A DNA stretch of 64,000 nucleotides from Crassaminicella indica (GCF_019203185.1 NZ_CP078093.1:1895058-1959057); one strand, 5' to 3'. Numbered from the stretch's first letter, positions 43,532 through 53,263 are shown. Numbers and translations: made by a program. The notes: generated by a model from the letters alone, not told the origin.

Positions 43532-44593
43532 ATGTCAGTAAAAGTAGGGATTAATGGTTTTGGAAGAATTGGTAAAAATGTATTAAGAGCATGGTTAGAA
43601 AGACAAAAGGATATTGAGATTGTGGCTATTAATAGCACAAGTGGACCAGAAAAGCATGCTCATATATTTAAGTATGATTCGCTTTATGGAATATTGCCAT
43701 ATGAAGTAAAGGCTACTGAAAATTCAATTGTCGTAGGAGATAAAGAAATCGCATTTACAGCATATAAAGATCCAGCACAAATTCCATGGAAGGAATTGGG
43801 GGTAGATATTGTTATTGAATCTACAGGAAAGTTTAGAACAAAAGAAGAGTGTCAAAAGCATATTGAGGCAGGAGCAAAAAAGGTAATTATTACTGCTCCA
43901 GGGAAAAATGAAGATAAAACAATTGTTATGGGTGTAAATCATATTGAATATGATCCAGATGAGCATGATATTGTATCTAATGCATCATGTACTACAAATT
44001 GCTTAGCTCCAGTTGCAAAGGTGCTTCATGATGAGTTTGGAATTGTAAAAGGATTAATGACAACAGTACATGCATATACAAATGATCAAAAAATATTAGA
44101 TTTACCACATAAAGACTTAAGAAGAGCAAGAGCTGCAGCTGAGTCTATTATTCCTACTACAACAGGTGCTGCTAAAGCTGTAGCGAAGGTACTACCAGAA
44201 TTAGAGGGCAAACTGCATGGAATGGCAATGCGTGTGCCAGTTCCTGTAGTTTCTGTAGTAGATTTAGTTGTTGAATTAGAGAAATCTACTACAGTAGAGG
44301 AAGTAAACGATAAATTGAGAGAAGCTTCAGAAGGGGCGTTATATGGTATTTTAGGGTATTCTGATGAGCCGCTTGTTTCAATAGATTATAAAAAGGATTA
44401 TCGTTCGTCTATAGTAGATGGATTATCTACTGCAGTGGTTGGAGAGAATATGATAAAAATTGTTGCATGGTACGATAATGAATGGGGATATTCTAATAGA
44501 GTGATTGATTTAGCTGAGTATATTGGTGAAATAGGATTTGGTTATAAACATAATGAATGTAAAAAAGCTATTGGATGTTATTGTATGGCATAA
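43532..44593 (+). CDS. gap: Glyceraldehyde-3-phosphate dehydrogenase, type I
   Basis: The product is 353 residues from the ATG at 43532 (AGGGGGATATAAT). The catalytic Cys is in SNASCTTNCLAP (about residue 155). The dinucleotide fold VGINGFGRIGKNVLRA is clear. At the cofactor-choice position the usual Asp of NAD enzymes (ND) is Ser (INS, residue 35), suggesting NADP or dual use, as in GapB-type gluconeogenic enzymes. The C-terminus carries an unusual ~18-residue tail with two Cys (KHNECKKAIGCYCMA). No pgk or tpi is adjacent. Confidence 0.92.
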   Translation: MSVKVGINGFGRIGKNVLRAWLERQKDIEIVAINSTSGPEKHAHIFKYDSLYGILPYEVKATENSIVVGDKEIAFTAYKDPAQIPWKELGVDIVIESTGKFRTKEECQKHIEAGAKKVIITAPGKNEDKTIVMGVNHIEYDPDEHDIVSNASCTTNCLAPVAKVLHDEFGIVKGLMTTVHAYTNDQKILDLPHKDLRRARAAAESIIPTTTGAAKAVAKVLPELEGKLHGMAMRVPVPVVSVVDLVVELEKSTTVEEVNDKLREASEGALYGILGYSDEPLVSIDYKKDYRSSIVDGLSTAVVGENMIKIVAWYDNEWGYSNRVIDLAEYIGEIGFGYKHNECKKAIGCYCMA

Positions 44594-44600
44594 AATACGT

Positions 44601-44640
44601 GAAAAAATAATCCTGTGATGAAAAGCAGGATTATTTTTTC
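44601..44640 (+). terminator. Terminator of gap
   Basis: GAAAAAATAATCCTG pairs with CAGGATTATTTTTTC. Confidence 0.85.
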
Positions 44641-44708
44641 ATATTCATTTAAAATGATATAATAGGAGTAGTTCAAATTATAATGAATCAAATATTAAGG
44701 GGGCTATT

Positions 44709-45386
44709 ATGAAGGATATATTAATAGTTTGGGATATTGATGGAACATTGATTAACAGTAAAGGCTGTGGAAGAGCTGCTATGGAAAAAGCTTTTTATCA
44801 GCTATTTGGATTAGAAAAAGCATTTAAAGAAGTGAATATGGCAGGAAGATTAGATGCAATGATTGTAAATGATGCTTTTGATAAAAATAATATTATCAAT
44901 AGAGATATTGATTTGTTTTTTGATATTTATTGTAAAGTTCTTGAAGAAATGCTTATTGATAAAGACTATATAAAAATTTTACCAGGGGTGAAAGCTATTC
45001 TTGAGCATAATAGTCAGGAATATAATATTTTCCATGCTTTAGGAACAGGAAATATTGAAAAAGGAGCAAGGATTAAGTTAAAACCACATAATTTAAATAA
45101 ATATTTTAAGGTAGGTGCTTTTGGAGATGAAGCAATAGAAAGATGGGAAATGGTTCATAAGGCTATTCAGCGTGCTCAAGCTTTTAATGGAATAATATAT
45201 AATAGAGAAAATATTTATGTTATAGGAGATACAAAATTAGATATTGAATGTGCGAAAATATTAGGAATAAAAAGTATCGCTGTAGCTACGGGTGCCCATA
45301 GTGCAGAGCTGTTAAGGGAATATGCTCCAGATTATTTATTAGAAAGCTTAGAAGATAAAAATAAATTTTTAGGGATATTTGGTTGA
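44709..45386 (+). CDS. HAD-superfamily hydrolase
   Basis: The product is 225 residues, started after TTAAGGGGGCTATT. HAD motif I DIDGTLI (Asp about 10 and 12), motif II-like HALGTGNIE, and motif IV GDTKLDIECA are visible. The cap is helical (about 18-85), as in phosphoglycolate phosphatase-like enzymes. Substrate unknown; a phosphatase is the default inference. Confidence 0.85.
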   Translation: MKDILIVWDIDGTLINSKGCGRAAMEKAFYQLFGLEKAFKEVNMAGRLDAMIVNDAFDKNNIINRDIDLFFDIYCKVLEEMLIDKDYIKILPGVKAILEHNSQEYNIFHALGTGNIEKGARIKLKPHNLNKYFKVGAFGDEAIERWEMVHKAIQRAQAFNGIIYNRENIYVIGDTKLDIECAKILGIKSIAVATGAHSAELLREYAPDYLLESLEDKNKFLGIFG

Positions 45387-45565
45387 AAGATATGATAGTA
45401 TATATATATTTAGGAACATCTTGAACAATTGTAAAACTTATCTTACAATAAATATTGGAGTGTATTATATTTCAGATATATATAGAATAAATAATGGTAG
45501 GCATTATAAGGTTGCCTAAGAAGATAATTGAATAAGGTGCAATAGCAGCATAAGTAAGGGGTGAG

Positions 45566-46369
45566 ATGCACGTGAGGCACTGGAAAAAGATTCTGATACC
45601 TTATGAACAAGCAGTAGAAGAATTAAAGGTAAAATTTAAAGCAATTCGTAATGAACTTAGGGAAATGAGTGAGTATTCTCCTATAGAGTTTGTTACAGGA
45701 AGAGTAAAAAAAGTATCTAGCATTTTAGAAAAAGCTCAAAAATATGGGATTCCTGAGGATGAAATCGAAGAAAAAATAGAAGATATTGCTGGGATTAGAA
45801 TAATGTGTCAGTTTGTAGATGACATATATAAAGTGGTAGAATTGATTGAACAAAGAGATGGAAAAGACTTGAAAATTGAATATGTAAAAGATTACATAAA
45901 AAACAGGAAGGAAAGTGGATATAGAAGCTATCATATTATTATAAAATATCCTATACAAACAGCTTTTGGGCATAAAGAAATTCTTGCTGAAATTCAAATA
46001 CGTACCTTAGCAATGAATTTTTGGGCTACTATTGAACATTCCATTAATTATAAGTATAAGAAAAATGTTCCTGAGCCTATTAAAGAAAGACTAAAAAAAT
46101 CAGCAGAAGCTGCGTATCTTTTAGATAAGGAAATGTGGGCTATTCGAGATGAAGTAATAAACGCACAAAAGCTTTTTGAAGCAAGATCGAATACAGTTTC
46201 TAGTATTGTTAATAATATTCAACTTTTAAAGAGTGTTGGAAAAGGAGAAAGAGCTAAAGCATTTCAGAAAAAATTTAATAAAGCTTTAAGAGAAAGCAAT
46301 ACTATTGAACTGACTGAATTATCTGAAGCTGTGAAGCATGCTGTAGATAAATATAAAGCATTTGAATAA
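45566..46369 (+). CDS. relQ: Small alarmone synthetase (GTP pyrophosphokinase, RelQ type)
   Basis: The product is 267 residues, started after TAAGGGGTGAG. It makes (p)ppGpp from GTP/GDP and ATP. Synthetase motifs are present: KIEDIAGIRIMCQFVDD (about 65-85), the G-loop-like SGYRSYHIII, and EIQIRTLAMNFWATIEHSI. There is no hydrolase or TGS/ACT domain. Length and C-terminal helices fit RelQ/YjbM. A 180-bp gap without a gene lies upstream. Confidence 0.93.
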   Translation: MHVRHWKKILIPYEQAVEELKVKFKAIRNELREMSEYSPIEFVTGRVKKVSSILEKAQKYGIPEDEIEEKIEDIAGIRIMCQFVDDIYKVVELIEQRDGKDLKIEYVKDYIKNRKESGYRSYHIIIKYPIQTAFGHKEILAEIQIRTLAMNFWATIEHSINYKYKKNVPEPIKERLKKSAEAAYLLDKEMWAIRDEVINAQKLFEARSNTVSSIVNNIQLLKSVGKGERAKAFQKKFNKALRESNTIELTELSEAVKHAVDKYKAFE

Positions 46370-46418
46370 AGATAAAGTAGCTTTATTAAACCTATAAAGA
46401 TATGTATATTCTATAAAA

Positions 46419-46460
46419 AGCGAGAATACTTTTTGTTTTAAAAAGAATTCTCGCTTATTT
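46419..46460. terminator. Bidirectional terminator
   Basis: AAGCGAGAAT pairs with ATTCTCGCTT, between relQ and the converging nitroreductase gene. Confidence 0.75.
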
Positions 46461-46466
46461 TGTCTA

Positions 46467-47105
46467 TTATTCAATTATTGTCAAAACTTCTTCTACTGAT
46501 TTTCGAGGTGGGCTTTTTAATTCTCCACTAGGAACACCAATAGGTGTCATGGCAGCTAGGAAATAGTTTTCTTTATCTAAACCAATGAAAGCTTCAATTT
46601 CTTTTGCGGCATAGTTTGAGCTAGTCATCCAGCAAGTGCCATAGCCCATATTCGCAGCAGCAAGCATAAGATTTTCCATAGCTGCTCCTATGTTTTGAAT
46701 AGCAGGATTTGTTTTTGAAAGATTATGTATTTCTTCTGTTGAAGCACCTATTTCTTTCAATACATCAAGACCAGTAGGCTTGTAGGAAGTCTCAGTATAT
46801 ACAAGAACAAGTACAGGAGCATTTCTGAATACTGTTGAAAATCTTAAAAATTTAGTAAAGCTTTTTTTCATAGCTTCATTTTTAAGTGCATCTGCTAGTT
46901 CAGCATTTTTTCTTTCAATAATTTTTGCGATTTGTTCAATTTTTTCCTTGTTTGTGATAACAACAAAATGCCAATTTTGAACGTTTTTACCTGAAGGGGC
47001 ATATGTAGCAGCTTCAATCATTTTTTTGATATCTTCTACAGGAACAGCATCTTCTTTAAATCTTCTAACGCTATGTCTTTTGTAAATAAATTCTAAGTTA
47101 CTCAA
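46467..47105 (-). CDS. Nitroreductase family protein
   Basis: The product is 212 residues, started after AAGGAGGATGATCTTTTG. FMN-binding family signs: RHSVRRFKEDAVPVEDIKKM at the N-terminus, YAPSGKNVQNWHFVVI, and AAANMGYGTCWMTSS followed by MTPIGVPSG. Probably a cytosolic NAD(P)H-dependent flavin reductase. Substrate unknown. Confidence 0.9.
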   Translation of the reverse strand: MSNLEFIYKRHSVRRFKEDAVPVEDIKKMIEAATYAPSGKNVQNWHFVVITNKEKIEQIAKIIERKNAELADALKNEAMKKSFTKFLRFSTVFRNAPVLVLVYTETSYKPTGLDVLKEIGASTEEIHNLSKTNPAIQNIGAAMENLMLAAANMGYGTCWMTSSNYAAKEIEAFIGLDKENYFLAAMTPIGVPSGELKSPPRKSVEEVLTIIE

Positions 47106-47248
47106 AAGATCATCCTCCTTAACTTTTTTACATTTGATATTATATATGATTTGTAAAAACAGTTCAATTTAATTTAGCTTTTGTTAAGAAAATCTTTCTA
47201 ATTTAGGGTATAATATTTAAGTAATTTCATGTTAAAGTAGGTGAATAA

Positions 47249-47941
47249 ATGGCGATATATGTGATTGGTGATTTGCATCTTAGCTTTGGTGTAGATAAGC
47301 CAATGGATATTTTTGGTGCTCATTGGGTAAACCATCATGAAAAAATTAGAAAAAACTGGATAAATTTAATAAATCATAATGATTTAGTATTAATTCCTGG
47401 TGATACTTCTTGGGCTATGAATTTAGACGAGGCAATGGTTGATTTAGAATGGGTGCATTCTCTTCCAGGACAAAAAATATTAATTAGAGGAAATCATGAC
47501 TATTGGTGGAGTTCTGTCACAAAGATGAATAGATTGTTTGAAGATATAAAGTTTTTGCAAAATAATTATTTTATATATGAAAATTATGCTATATGTGGCA
47601 CAAGAGGATGGATATGCCCAAATGATTATAAATTTACTGAACATGATAAAAAAATATATGAAAGAGAGCTGCATAGATTGAAATTATCAATAGAAGCTGC
47701 TGTAAAGGATGGATATAAGGAGCTATTAGTTATGACTCACTATCCACCTACTAATGATAAATTGCAGCCTTCTGAATTTACTAAAATATATGAAGCTTAT
47801 GGAGTCAAGAAAGTAATCTATGGACACCTTCATGGAAAAGAATCTTTTGATGGTGGACTGCAAGGTGAGAAAAATGGTGTTTATTATTATTTAACATCTT
47901 GTGATGCATTGGAGTTTAAACCATTAAAAATTTTAGATTGA
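47249..47941 (+). CDS. Metallophosphoesterase
   Basis: The product is 230 residues. Calcineurin-like metal sites are intact: DLHLS (about 8-12), GDTSW (about 52), GNHDYWWS (about 81-88), THYPPT and YGHLHGKE near residue 192. Length and motifs fit a stand-alone phosphoesterase common in Clostridia. Substrate unknown. The ribosome site is AGTAGGTGAATAA. Confidence 0.9.
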   Translation: MAIYVIGDLHLSFGVDKPMDIFGAHWVNHHEKIRKNWINLINHNDLVLIPGDTSWAMNLDEAMVDLEWVHSLPGQKILIRGNHDYWWSSVTKMNRLFEDIKFLQNNYFIYENYAICGTRGWICPNDYKFTEHDKKIYERELHRLKLSIEAAVKDGYKELLVMTHYPPTNDKLQPSEFTKIYEAYGVKKVIYGHLHGKESFDGGLQGEKNGVYYYLTSCDALEFKPLKILD

Positions 47942-48028
47942 TCAGTCATTTATTATTAGGGCTAATAATGATAATGCTCTGCATATGTTATAATATGAGG
48001 AAAACATATTTTATGACAGAGGTGGAAT

Positions 48029-48472
48029 ATGGTGAAAAATAAGAAATATAATAAAGGAATATTGGTAAGAACCTGTAAAAGATGCAAAAAAATTATTGAT
48101 GAAAGATCATTATATGATTATTGTCCAGAATGCTTTAGAAAGATTGAAGAAATTTTTGATAAAATTGAGGAATATTTAAAAGAATACCCTGGAGCAACTG
48201 CTTTTGAAATTGAACAAGAAACAGGAGTTCCATATCATATTATAAATAATTTTGTTAGAGAGGGAAGACTTATTGAGATTCCAAATGAATATTTGAATTT
48301 TGAATGTAAAAGATGTGGTTGCTTGCTTCTTTCAGCACATCATAAATATTGTCCTTCATGCAGGAGAGAAATAGAAAAAGAGCTTGAGTCAACGAAAAAA
48401 CAGTTAAGAAAATCGCTCAATCATGAAAATGCAAAAATGCATATAAAACATGGAGAAGGAAGAAGAAAATAA
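48029..48472 (+). CDS. YvyF-like zinc-ribbon/HTH protein (flagellar-operon type)
   Basis: The product is 147 residues, started after AGAGGTGGAATAT. An N-terminal zinc ribbon (CKRCKKIIDERSLYDYCPEC), a helical HTH-like middle (ATAFEIEQETGVPYHIINNF) and a second zinc ribbon (CKRCGCLLLSAHHKYCPSC) are visible. The fold order resembles YvyF/TIGR03826 proteins, which usually sit in late flagellar operons. No flagellar gene is nearby here. The second ribbon is an addition to the usual type. Role unknown. Confidence 0.75.
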   Translation: MVKNKKYNKGILVRTCKRCKKIIDERSLYDYCPECFRKIEEIFDKIEEYLKEYPGATAFEIEQETGVPYHIINNFVREGRLIEIPNEYLNFECKRCGCLLLSAHHKYCPSCRREIEKELESTKKQLRKSLNHENAKMHIKHGEGRRK

Positions 48473-48530
48473 AACTAAAACGATATCATTTTTTTATTTT
48501 CTGCATATCTATTAAGCAGGAGGTGAAAAA

Positions 48531-49682
48531 ATGAGAAGATTTCATAGTTATACAGTAGAAAGTTATTTAGCTTATTTAAGAAATTTGAAATTGAAAAGAA
48601 AGATTACAGACATTCATTTGCATCATACGTGGAAGCCTACAAAGAAAACTTATTATTTAGCAAGCAATAAAGAAAAAATTATTTATGGTATGTGGAAATA
48701 TCATACTCAAACACTGAAATGGCGTGATATTGGGCAGCATGTGAGTGTTTCTCCTGATGGACTTATATGGGATGGAAGAGATGTAAATTTAATGCCGGCT
48801 AGTATTTCAGGACATAATAAGAATGCTTTTGCTATTGAAATGATTGGAAACTTCGATAAGGGCTATGAAAAGCTTGAAGGAGCACAATTAGAGGCTGTTA
48901 AAAAGCTTGTTAAAGGATTATTTGAGATCTTTCATACCAAAAAATTAATATTTCATAGAGAATATTCCAATAAAACTTGTCCAGGGACATCTTTGAATAA
49001 AGCTATGTTTCTTGAAGAAATAGAAAATCGTATAAAAATATTAGGAGATTCTGTAGCCACGAAGGAACAGATGAAACAATATTTACTAACGGTTAATCCA
49101 GTGCCTAAAATTCAGTGTACTCCAGAGGAAATAGTGAATTATTATCTTAATGAAGGAGCTACAGAAGGAGTAAGAGGAGATATAGCTTTTGCTCAGGCGC
49201 TTCTTGAAACAGGATTTTTTAGGTTTGGAGGGATTGTTCTTCCTGAGCAGAACAATTATGCAGGTCTTGGGGCTACTAATGCTACTCAAAAAGGAAGAGC
49301 AGCAAGCTTTTCTAGTCCACAAATAGGGGTTAGAGCACATATTCAGCATTTAAAAGGATATGCAAGTAAAGAGCCTTTAGTTAATCCTGCTGTAGACCCT
49401 AGATATACAATATTAGCAGAGCGTGGACTTTTAGGTTCTTGTATATATGTAACGGATTTGAATGGTAAATGGGCTATTCCGGGGAATGATTATGGAGAAA
49501 AAATATTAAAAATTTTTGATAAATTCATATTCTTTTCTGTGAAGGAAGAGTCGGCAAACAGAGAAGGTATTTTAGAAGAAAATAAAAAATTGAAAGAAGA
49601 TAATATGAGAATGCAGGAAAAGATAAAAAAATATGAAGCATTATTTAATACAATAAAAAAAGAAATAGATCATTTTTCATAG
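48531..49682 (+). CDS. N-acetylmuramoyl-L-alanine amidase with glucosaminidase-like domain
   Basis: The product is 383 residues, started after AGCAGGAGGTGAAAAA. The N-terminal amidase_2 domain (about 15-165) has the zinc ligands in DIHLHHTWKP, FHREYSNKTCPG (His and Cys). The middle (about 185-330) is a mannosyl-glycoprotein endo-beta-N-acetylglucosaminidase-like domain (DIAFAQALLETGFFRFGGIV, YAGLGATNATQKGRAASF). A short coiled coil ends the protein (KLKEDNMRMQEKIKKYEALF). No signal peptide is seen, so release by lysis or a holin-like route is possible; phage-type origin is an alternative. Confidence 0.88.
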   Translation: MRRFHSYTVESYLAYLRNLKLKRKITDIHLHHTWKPTKKTYYLASNKEKIIYGMWKYHTQTLKWRDIGQHVSVSPDGLIWDGRDVNLMPASISGHNKNAFAIEMIGNFDKGYEKLEGAQLEAVKKLVKGLFEIFHTKKLIFHREYSNKTCPGTSLNKAMFLEEIENRIKILGDSVATKEQMKQYLLTVNPVPKIQCTPEEIVNYYLNEGATEGVRGDIAFAQALLETGFFRFGGIVLPEQNNYAGLGATNATQKGRAASFSSPQIGVRAHIQHLKGYASKEPLVNPAVDPRYTILAERGLLGSCIYVTDLNGKWAIPGNDYGEKILKIFDKFIFFSVKEESANREGILEENKKLKEDNMRMQEKIKKYEALFNTIKKEIDHFS

Positions 49683-49715
49683 ACTGCTTTTAAATAGCAG
49701 TCTATATATTTTTTG
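49679..49715 (+). terminator. Terminator of the amidase gene
   Basis: ATAGACTGCT pairs with AGCAGTCTAT, followed by ATATTTTTTG; the stem includes the stop codon. Confidence 0.8.
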
Positions 49716-49845
49716 AAAAAAACATAAAAACTTTAATATATTCAGATAATTATGTCAAATGAATGGAATTCAATAACGGTATTGTATATAATAGGATATA
49801 TAGGGGACGGGAGATTTATTTTGTTTATGTATTGGGGGGGGAAAG

Positions 49846-51594
49846 GTGCTGTATAATTATGATAAGATTTTAGCAAAGGATGTAATGTGCAAAAGATACA
49901 TTACATTGAAAGAAAATTATCAGCTAAAGCATGCTATAAAATTACTATTAAAAAATAATATGAAGGAGGTATTTGTAACAGATGAAAAAAATAAATTAAA
50001 AGGAATTATTACATTGACAGATATATCGAGATTAATGAAGCAAAAGTTTAGTGAAAGCTTGATTTTAAAGGAATGCATGATCGATAACCTAATAACTATT
50101 AAAAAGGATATTGCTTTATTGGCGTGTAGAAATATAATGCGAAAAAATAAAATAGGAATATTGCCAGTAGTGGAGCATGAATATTTAATAGGGGTCATAA
50201 GAAAACAAGAAATTATGGATTTTTTTTATATGGGACTTGAAAAAGCAGGAATAAAACTGAACCATGTGATCAATTGTCTTCACGAAGCAGTATGTGTAAT
50301 AGATGAAAATGGTAGAGTTGTTATTTGGAATAAAAGCGCTGAAAAGTTATATAATGTTCCAGCAGTAAAAATATTAGGAAGACCCTTAGGAGAATTTTTT
50401 CCTGATGCTATGGATGTAAAGGTTTTTAGAACAAAGGAACCTGTAGAAAATGTTTACCATTCTCCCAAGGAAAATTGTCATATTGTGATAAATTCAGCAC
50501 CTATATTTTTAGATGGAAAATTTTTAGGAGTAGTCAGTACAGATCGTGATGTTAGTGAATTAAGAAAATTGACTAATGAATTGCAAAAGGCAAATGATAC
50601 GGTAGAATTTTTAAAAAGGGAAGTAGAGAGATTTTCTAATGATGGTTTTGGAAAAGTAATAGGAAAAAATCCAAAGCTATTAGAAAAAATTGAACTTGCT
50701 AAACAAGTTGCTAAAACAAAAGTAAATATATTAATTACAGGAGAAAGTGGAACAGGTAAGGAGGTTTTTGCAAGAGCTATACATGAATGTAGTAGTCAAA
50801 AGGGCTTGTTTGTTCCAATTAACTGTAGTGCTATTCCCAATGAATTATTTGAGAGTGAATTATTTGGATATGAACAAGGTGCATTTACAGGAGCTAATAG
50901 AAAAGGGAAAATGGGTTTATTTGAAATGGCTAATAATGGAACTATTTTTTTAGATGAGATTGGAGATATGCCATTATTTATGCAGGCAAAGCTATTAAGG
51001 GTTCTTCAGGATAAGGTAGTTAGAAGAGTTGGTGGAGAGAAATATAACAATATCAATGTTCGGGTTATATCAGCAACAAATAAAAACTTAAAAAAAATGG
51101 TTGAATTAGGTAGCTTTAGAGAAGATTTGTATTATCGATTAGATGTAGTTCAAATAAAGCTACCTCCATTGAGAGAAAGAGGTGGAGATATTGTTTTATT
51201 AATGGATTATTTTTTGAAAGAATTATCAATGCAGAATAATAAAGATGTTAGATACATAGATCCAGAGGTTGTGAAAATTTTGCAAAATTACAATTGGAAG
51301 GGAAATATTAGAGAATTGAAAAATACAATGGAGTATTTAGTAGTTTTGTGCAAGGGAAATAAAATAACAACAGATTTAATTCCTAATTATATATTAGAAG
51401 AAATTAAAAAAAATAAGAGAAGAGAAGGAGGGTCTTTAGATTTAAATAAAGCAATTGTAGAGTTTGAAAAAGATATGATAAAGGAAGCTTTAAAAATGGC
51501 TAAGGGGAAAAAGGCTAAGGCTGCAAAGCTTTTAAATATACCAAGAGCTACTTTATATTATAAGATAGATCAGTATGAGATAGACTGTCAATAA
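49846..51594 (+). CDS. prdR: Sigma-54-dependent activator of proline reductase genes
   Basis: The product is 582 residues from a GTG at 49846 after GGGGGGGGAAAG. Order: two CBS domains (about 1-125), PAS (about 140-245), AAA+ (about 265-490: Walker A GESGTGKE, sigma-54 contact loop GAFTGAN, Walker B GTIFLDEIGD) and a Fis-type helix-turn-helix at the C-terminus (GKKAKAAKLLNIPRATLYYK). This order and the position just before prdC identify PrdR, the proline-responsive activator known in Clostridioides difficile. It ends in a strong terminator, so the prd genes are transcribed separately from the -24/-12 promoter. Confidence 0.92.
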   Translation: MLYNYDKILAKDVMCKRYITLKENYQLKHAIKLLLKNNMKEVFVTDEKNKLKGIITLTDISRLMKQKFSESLILKECMIDNLITIKKDIALLACRNIMRKNKIGILPVVEHEYLIGVIRKQEIMDFFYMGLEKAGIKLNHVINCLHEAVCVIDENGRVVIWNKSAEKLYNVPAVKILGRPLGEFFPDAMDVKVFRTKEPVENVYHSPKENCHIVINSAPIFLDGKFLGVVSTDRDVSELRKLTNELQKANDTVEFLKREVERFSNDGFGKVIGKNPKLLEKIELAKQVAKTKVNILITGESGTGKEVFARAIHECSSQKGLFVPINCSAIPNELFESELFGYEQGAFTGANRKGKMGLFEMANNGTIFLDEIGDMPLFMQAKLLRVLQDKVVRRVGGEKYNNINVRVISATNKNLKKMVELGSFREDLYYRLDVVQIKLPPLRERGGDIVLLMDYFLKELSMQNNKDVRYIDPEVVKILQNYNWKGNIRELKNTMEYLVVLCKGNKITTDLIPNYILEEIKKNKRREGGSLDLNKAIVEFEKDMIKEALKMAKGKKAKAAKLLNIPRATLYYKIDQYEIDCQ

Positions 51595-51630
51595 TTTGAC
51601 AAACGTCAAATTGTTGACAGTCTATTTTAT
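51580..51630 (+). terminator. Terminator of prdR
   Basis: A 21-base stem (51580-51600 with 51605-51625, one G-U-type mismatch) with loop AAAC is followed by TTTTATTT. Confidence 0.85.
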
Positions 51631-51939
51631 TTAATATTTTAAACAAATAAATCGTTGAAAAACATGCAATTGACAAAAAAATCAGAAAATAATAAATAGA
51701 TTCTCTGTAAAATTCTGTCAGTATTCTGACGCTATTTTCGTGTATACATAAAATCTATTATAACTATAAAAAATATAGATATTTTTTATAGCAGTAAAAT
51801 AGCAATGTTGGATTTAATTTTCAATATTCCATATATTTGGAACAATTCTTGCATAATTAATATATTAAAAATTTAACAATATATAACATATTTTTAAAGA
51901 AAGTATGATACATAAAAACTAGTGTAAGGGGGTGAAAAC
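51595..51939 (+). promoter_or_regulatory. prd operon control region: PrdR-site candidate and sigma-54 promoter
   Basis: A sigma-54 promoter is evident at 51837-51853: TTGGAACAATTCTTGCA, with GG and GC ten bases apart as required. About 107 bases upstream is the dyad GTCAG-TATT-CTGAC (51717-51730), a plausible binding site for PrdR. The -12 element lies 88 bases before prdC. No gene is present in this 345-bp stretch. Confidence 0.8.
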
Positions 51940-53229
51940 ATGATTATTACAATACCATTGAAGCAGCATGTAGGAATGCCATGTAAGCCAATAGTCAAAA
52001 AAGATGAAGAAGTAAAAAGGGGTCAATTGATTGCCGTACCAGATGGTTTAGGAGCTAATATTCATGCTAGTGTTTATGGAAAGGTTATAGATGTTGAAAA
52101 TGAAAATATTATCATTGAGGCGGATGAGGAGCAGCCAGATACTTATGTAAAAATTAAGGAAACAGATGACTATTTTGAAGCTATTAAAGAAGCTGGAATC
52201 GTTGGAGCAGGAGGTGCAGGTTTTCCTACACATATAAAATATAAATCAAAATTAGAAGGTGGTTATGTCATTGTAAATGCAGCAGAGTGTGAACCAATAT
52301 TGAATCATAATACACTTCTCCTTGAAAAAGATCCAGCAATGATCGTTAGAGGCTTGAAGTATGTTATGGAAATCACTAAAGCTGCAAAAGGATATATTGC
52401 TATTAAGCCTATTCACAAAAAAGTGCTTATGGCTGTAGGGCGTGCTTGTAAGGATGAAGAAAATATAGAGGTTAAATTTTTACCAAATATGTATCCTGCA
52501 GGAGATGAAAGAGTAATTGTTAGAGAATTACTTGGTGTGGTTTTAGAGCCTGGACAGCTGCCTATTGAAGCAAATGCGATCATATCTAATGTAGAGACTA
52601 TTAAAAATGTGACTTTAGCAATTGAAGAAAGAAGACCAGTAATAACGAAGGATATTACTGTTGGTGGAAGACTTAAAAATACTCCTAAGGAAGGAAAGGT
52701 ATTCTTAGATGTACCGATAGGTATGCCTATAAGTAAATATATAGAAGAATGTGGGGGGTATGTAAAGCCTTATGGAGAAATTGTAGTAGGAGGACCTTTT
52801 ACAGGAAAACGTGGGGAAGAATCAACTCCGATTATAAAAACTTTAGGTGGAATTTTAGTAAGTATGCCTTTCCCTAGTGAAAAAAGAAAGGTAGGCGTCA
52901 TTGCCTGCGAATGTGGTGCTCAAGAAGAAAGATTAGAACAAATTGCTGTAGGAATGGGTGCTGATGTAGTTGCTGCTACAAAATGTAAAAGAATGATTGA
53001 AGTAAATGGTCGATTTAGATGTGATAAGCCAGGTACTTGCCCGGGACAGGCAGAAAAGGTATTGGAGCTTAAGAAAAAGGGAGCAGAGGTAATTATCACT
53101 GGAACGTGTCAGGATTGAACGAATACAGTGATGAAAGTAGCTCCTAGGTTAGGAGTTCCAGTATATCATAGTACAGATCATGTTTTAAGGGCAGTTGGAC
53201 ATAAGCTTTATAGAAGAACAGGCAAATAA
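51940..53229 (+). CDS. prdC: Proline reductase-associated electron transfer protein PrdC (selenoprotein)
   Basis: The product is 429 residues reading through the TGA at 53116-53118 as selenocysteine (residue 393), in the context GTCQD-U-TNTVMKVAPRLGVP; a TGA stop there would remove 36 conserved residues. The body is RnfC-like: an N-terminal biotinyl-like fold (VGMPCKPIVKKDEEVKRGQL), an NADH/FMN-binding core (GIVGAGGAGFPTHIKYKSKL) and Cys-rich C-terminal parts (ACECGAQEE, CDKPGTCPGQ). A hairpin CTCCTA-GGT-TAGGAG at 53141-53155, 22 bases after the TGA, is the likely SECIS. It is thought to pass electrons to PrdA/PrdB. Start after AAGGGGGTGAAAAC. Confidence 0.93.
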
Positions 53230-53263
53230 AGATGTATCAAATTGTTATAAAGGAGGTTGTCGT

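Noticed and set aside
53116-53118. prdC ending at this TGA
   Set aside because: The frame goes on for 36 conserved codons to TAA at 53227, with a hairpin at the right distance. Selenocysteine readthrough fits better.
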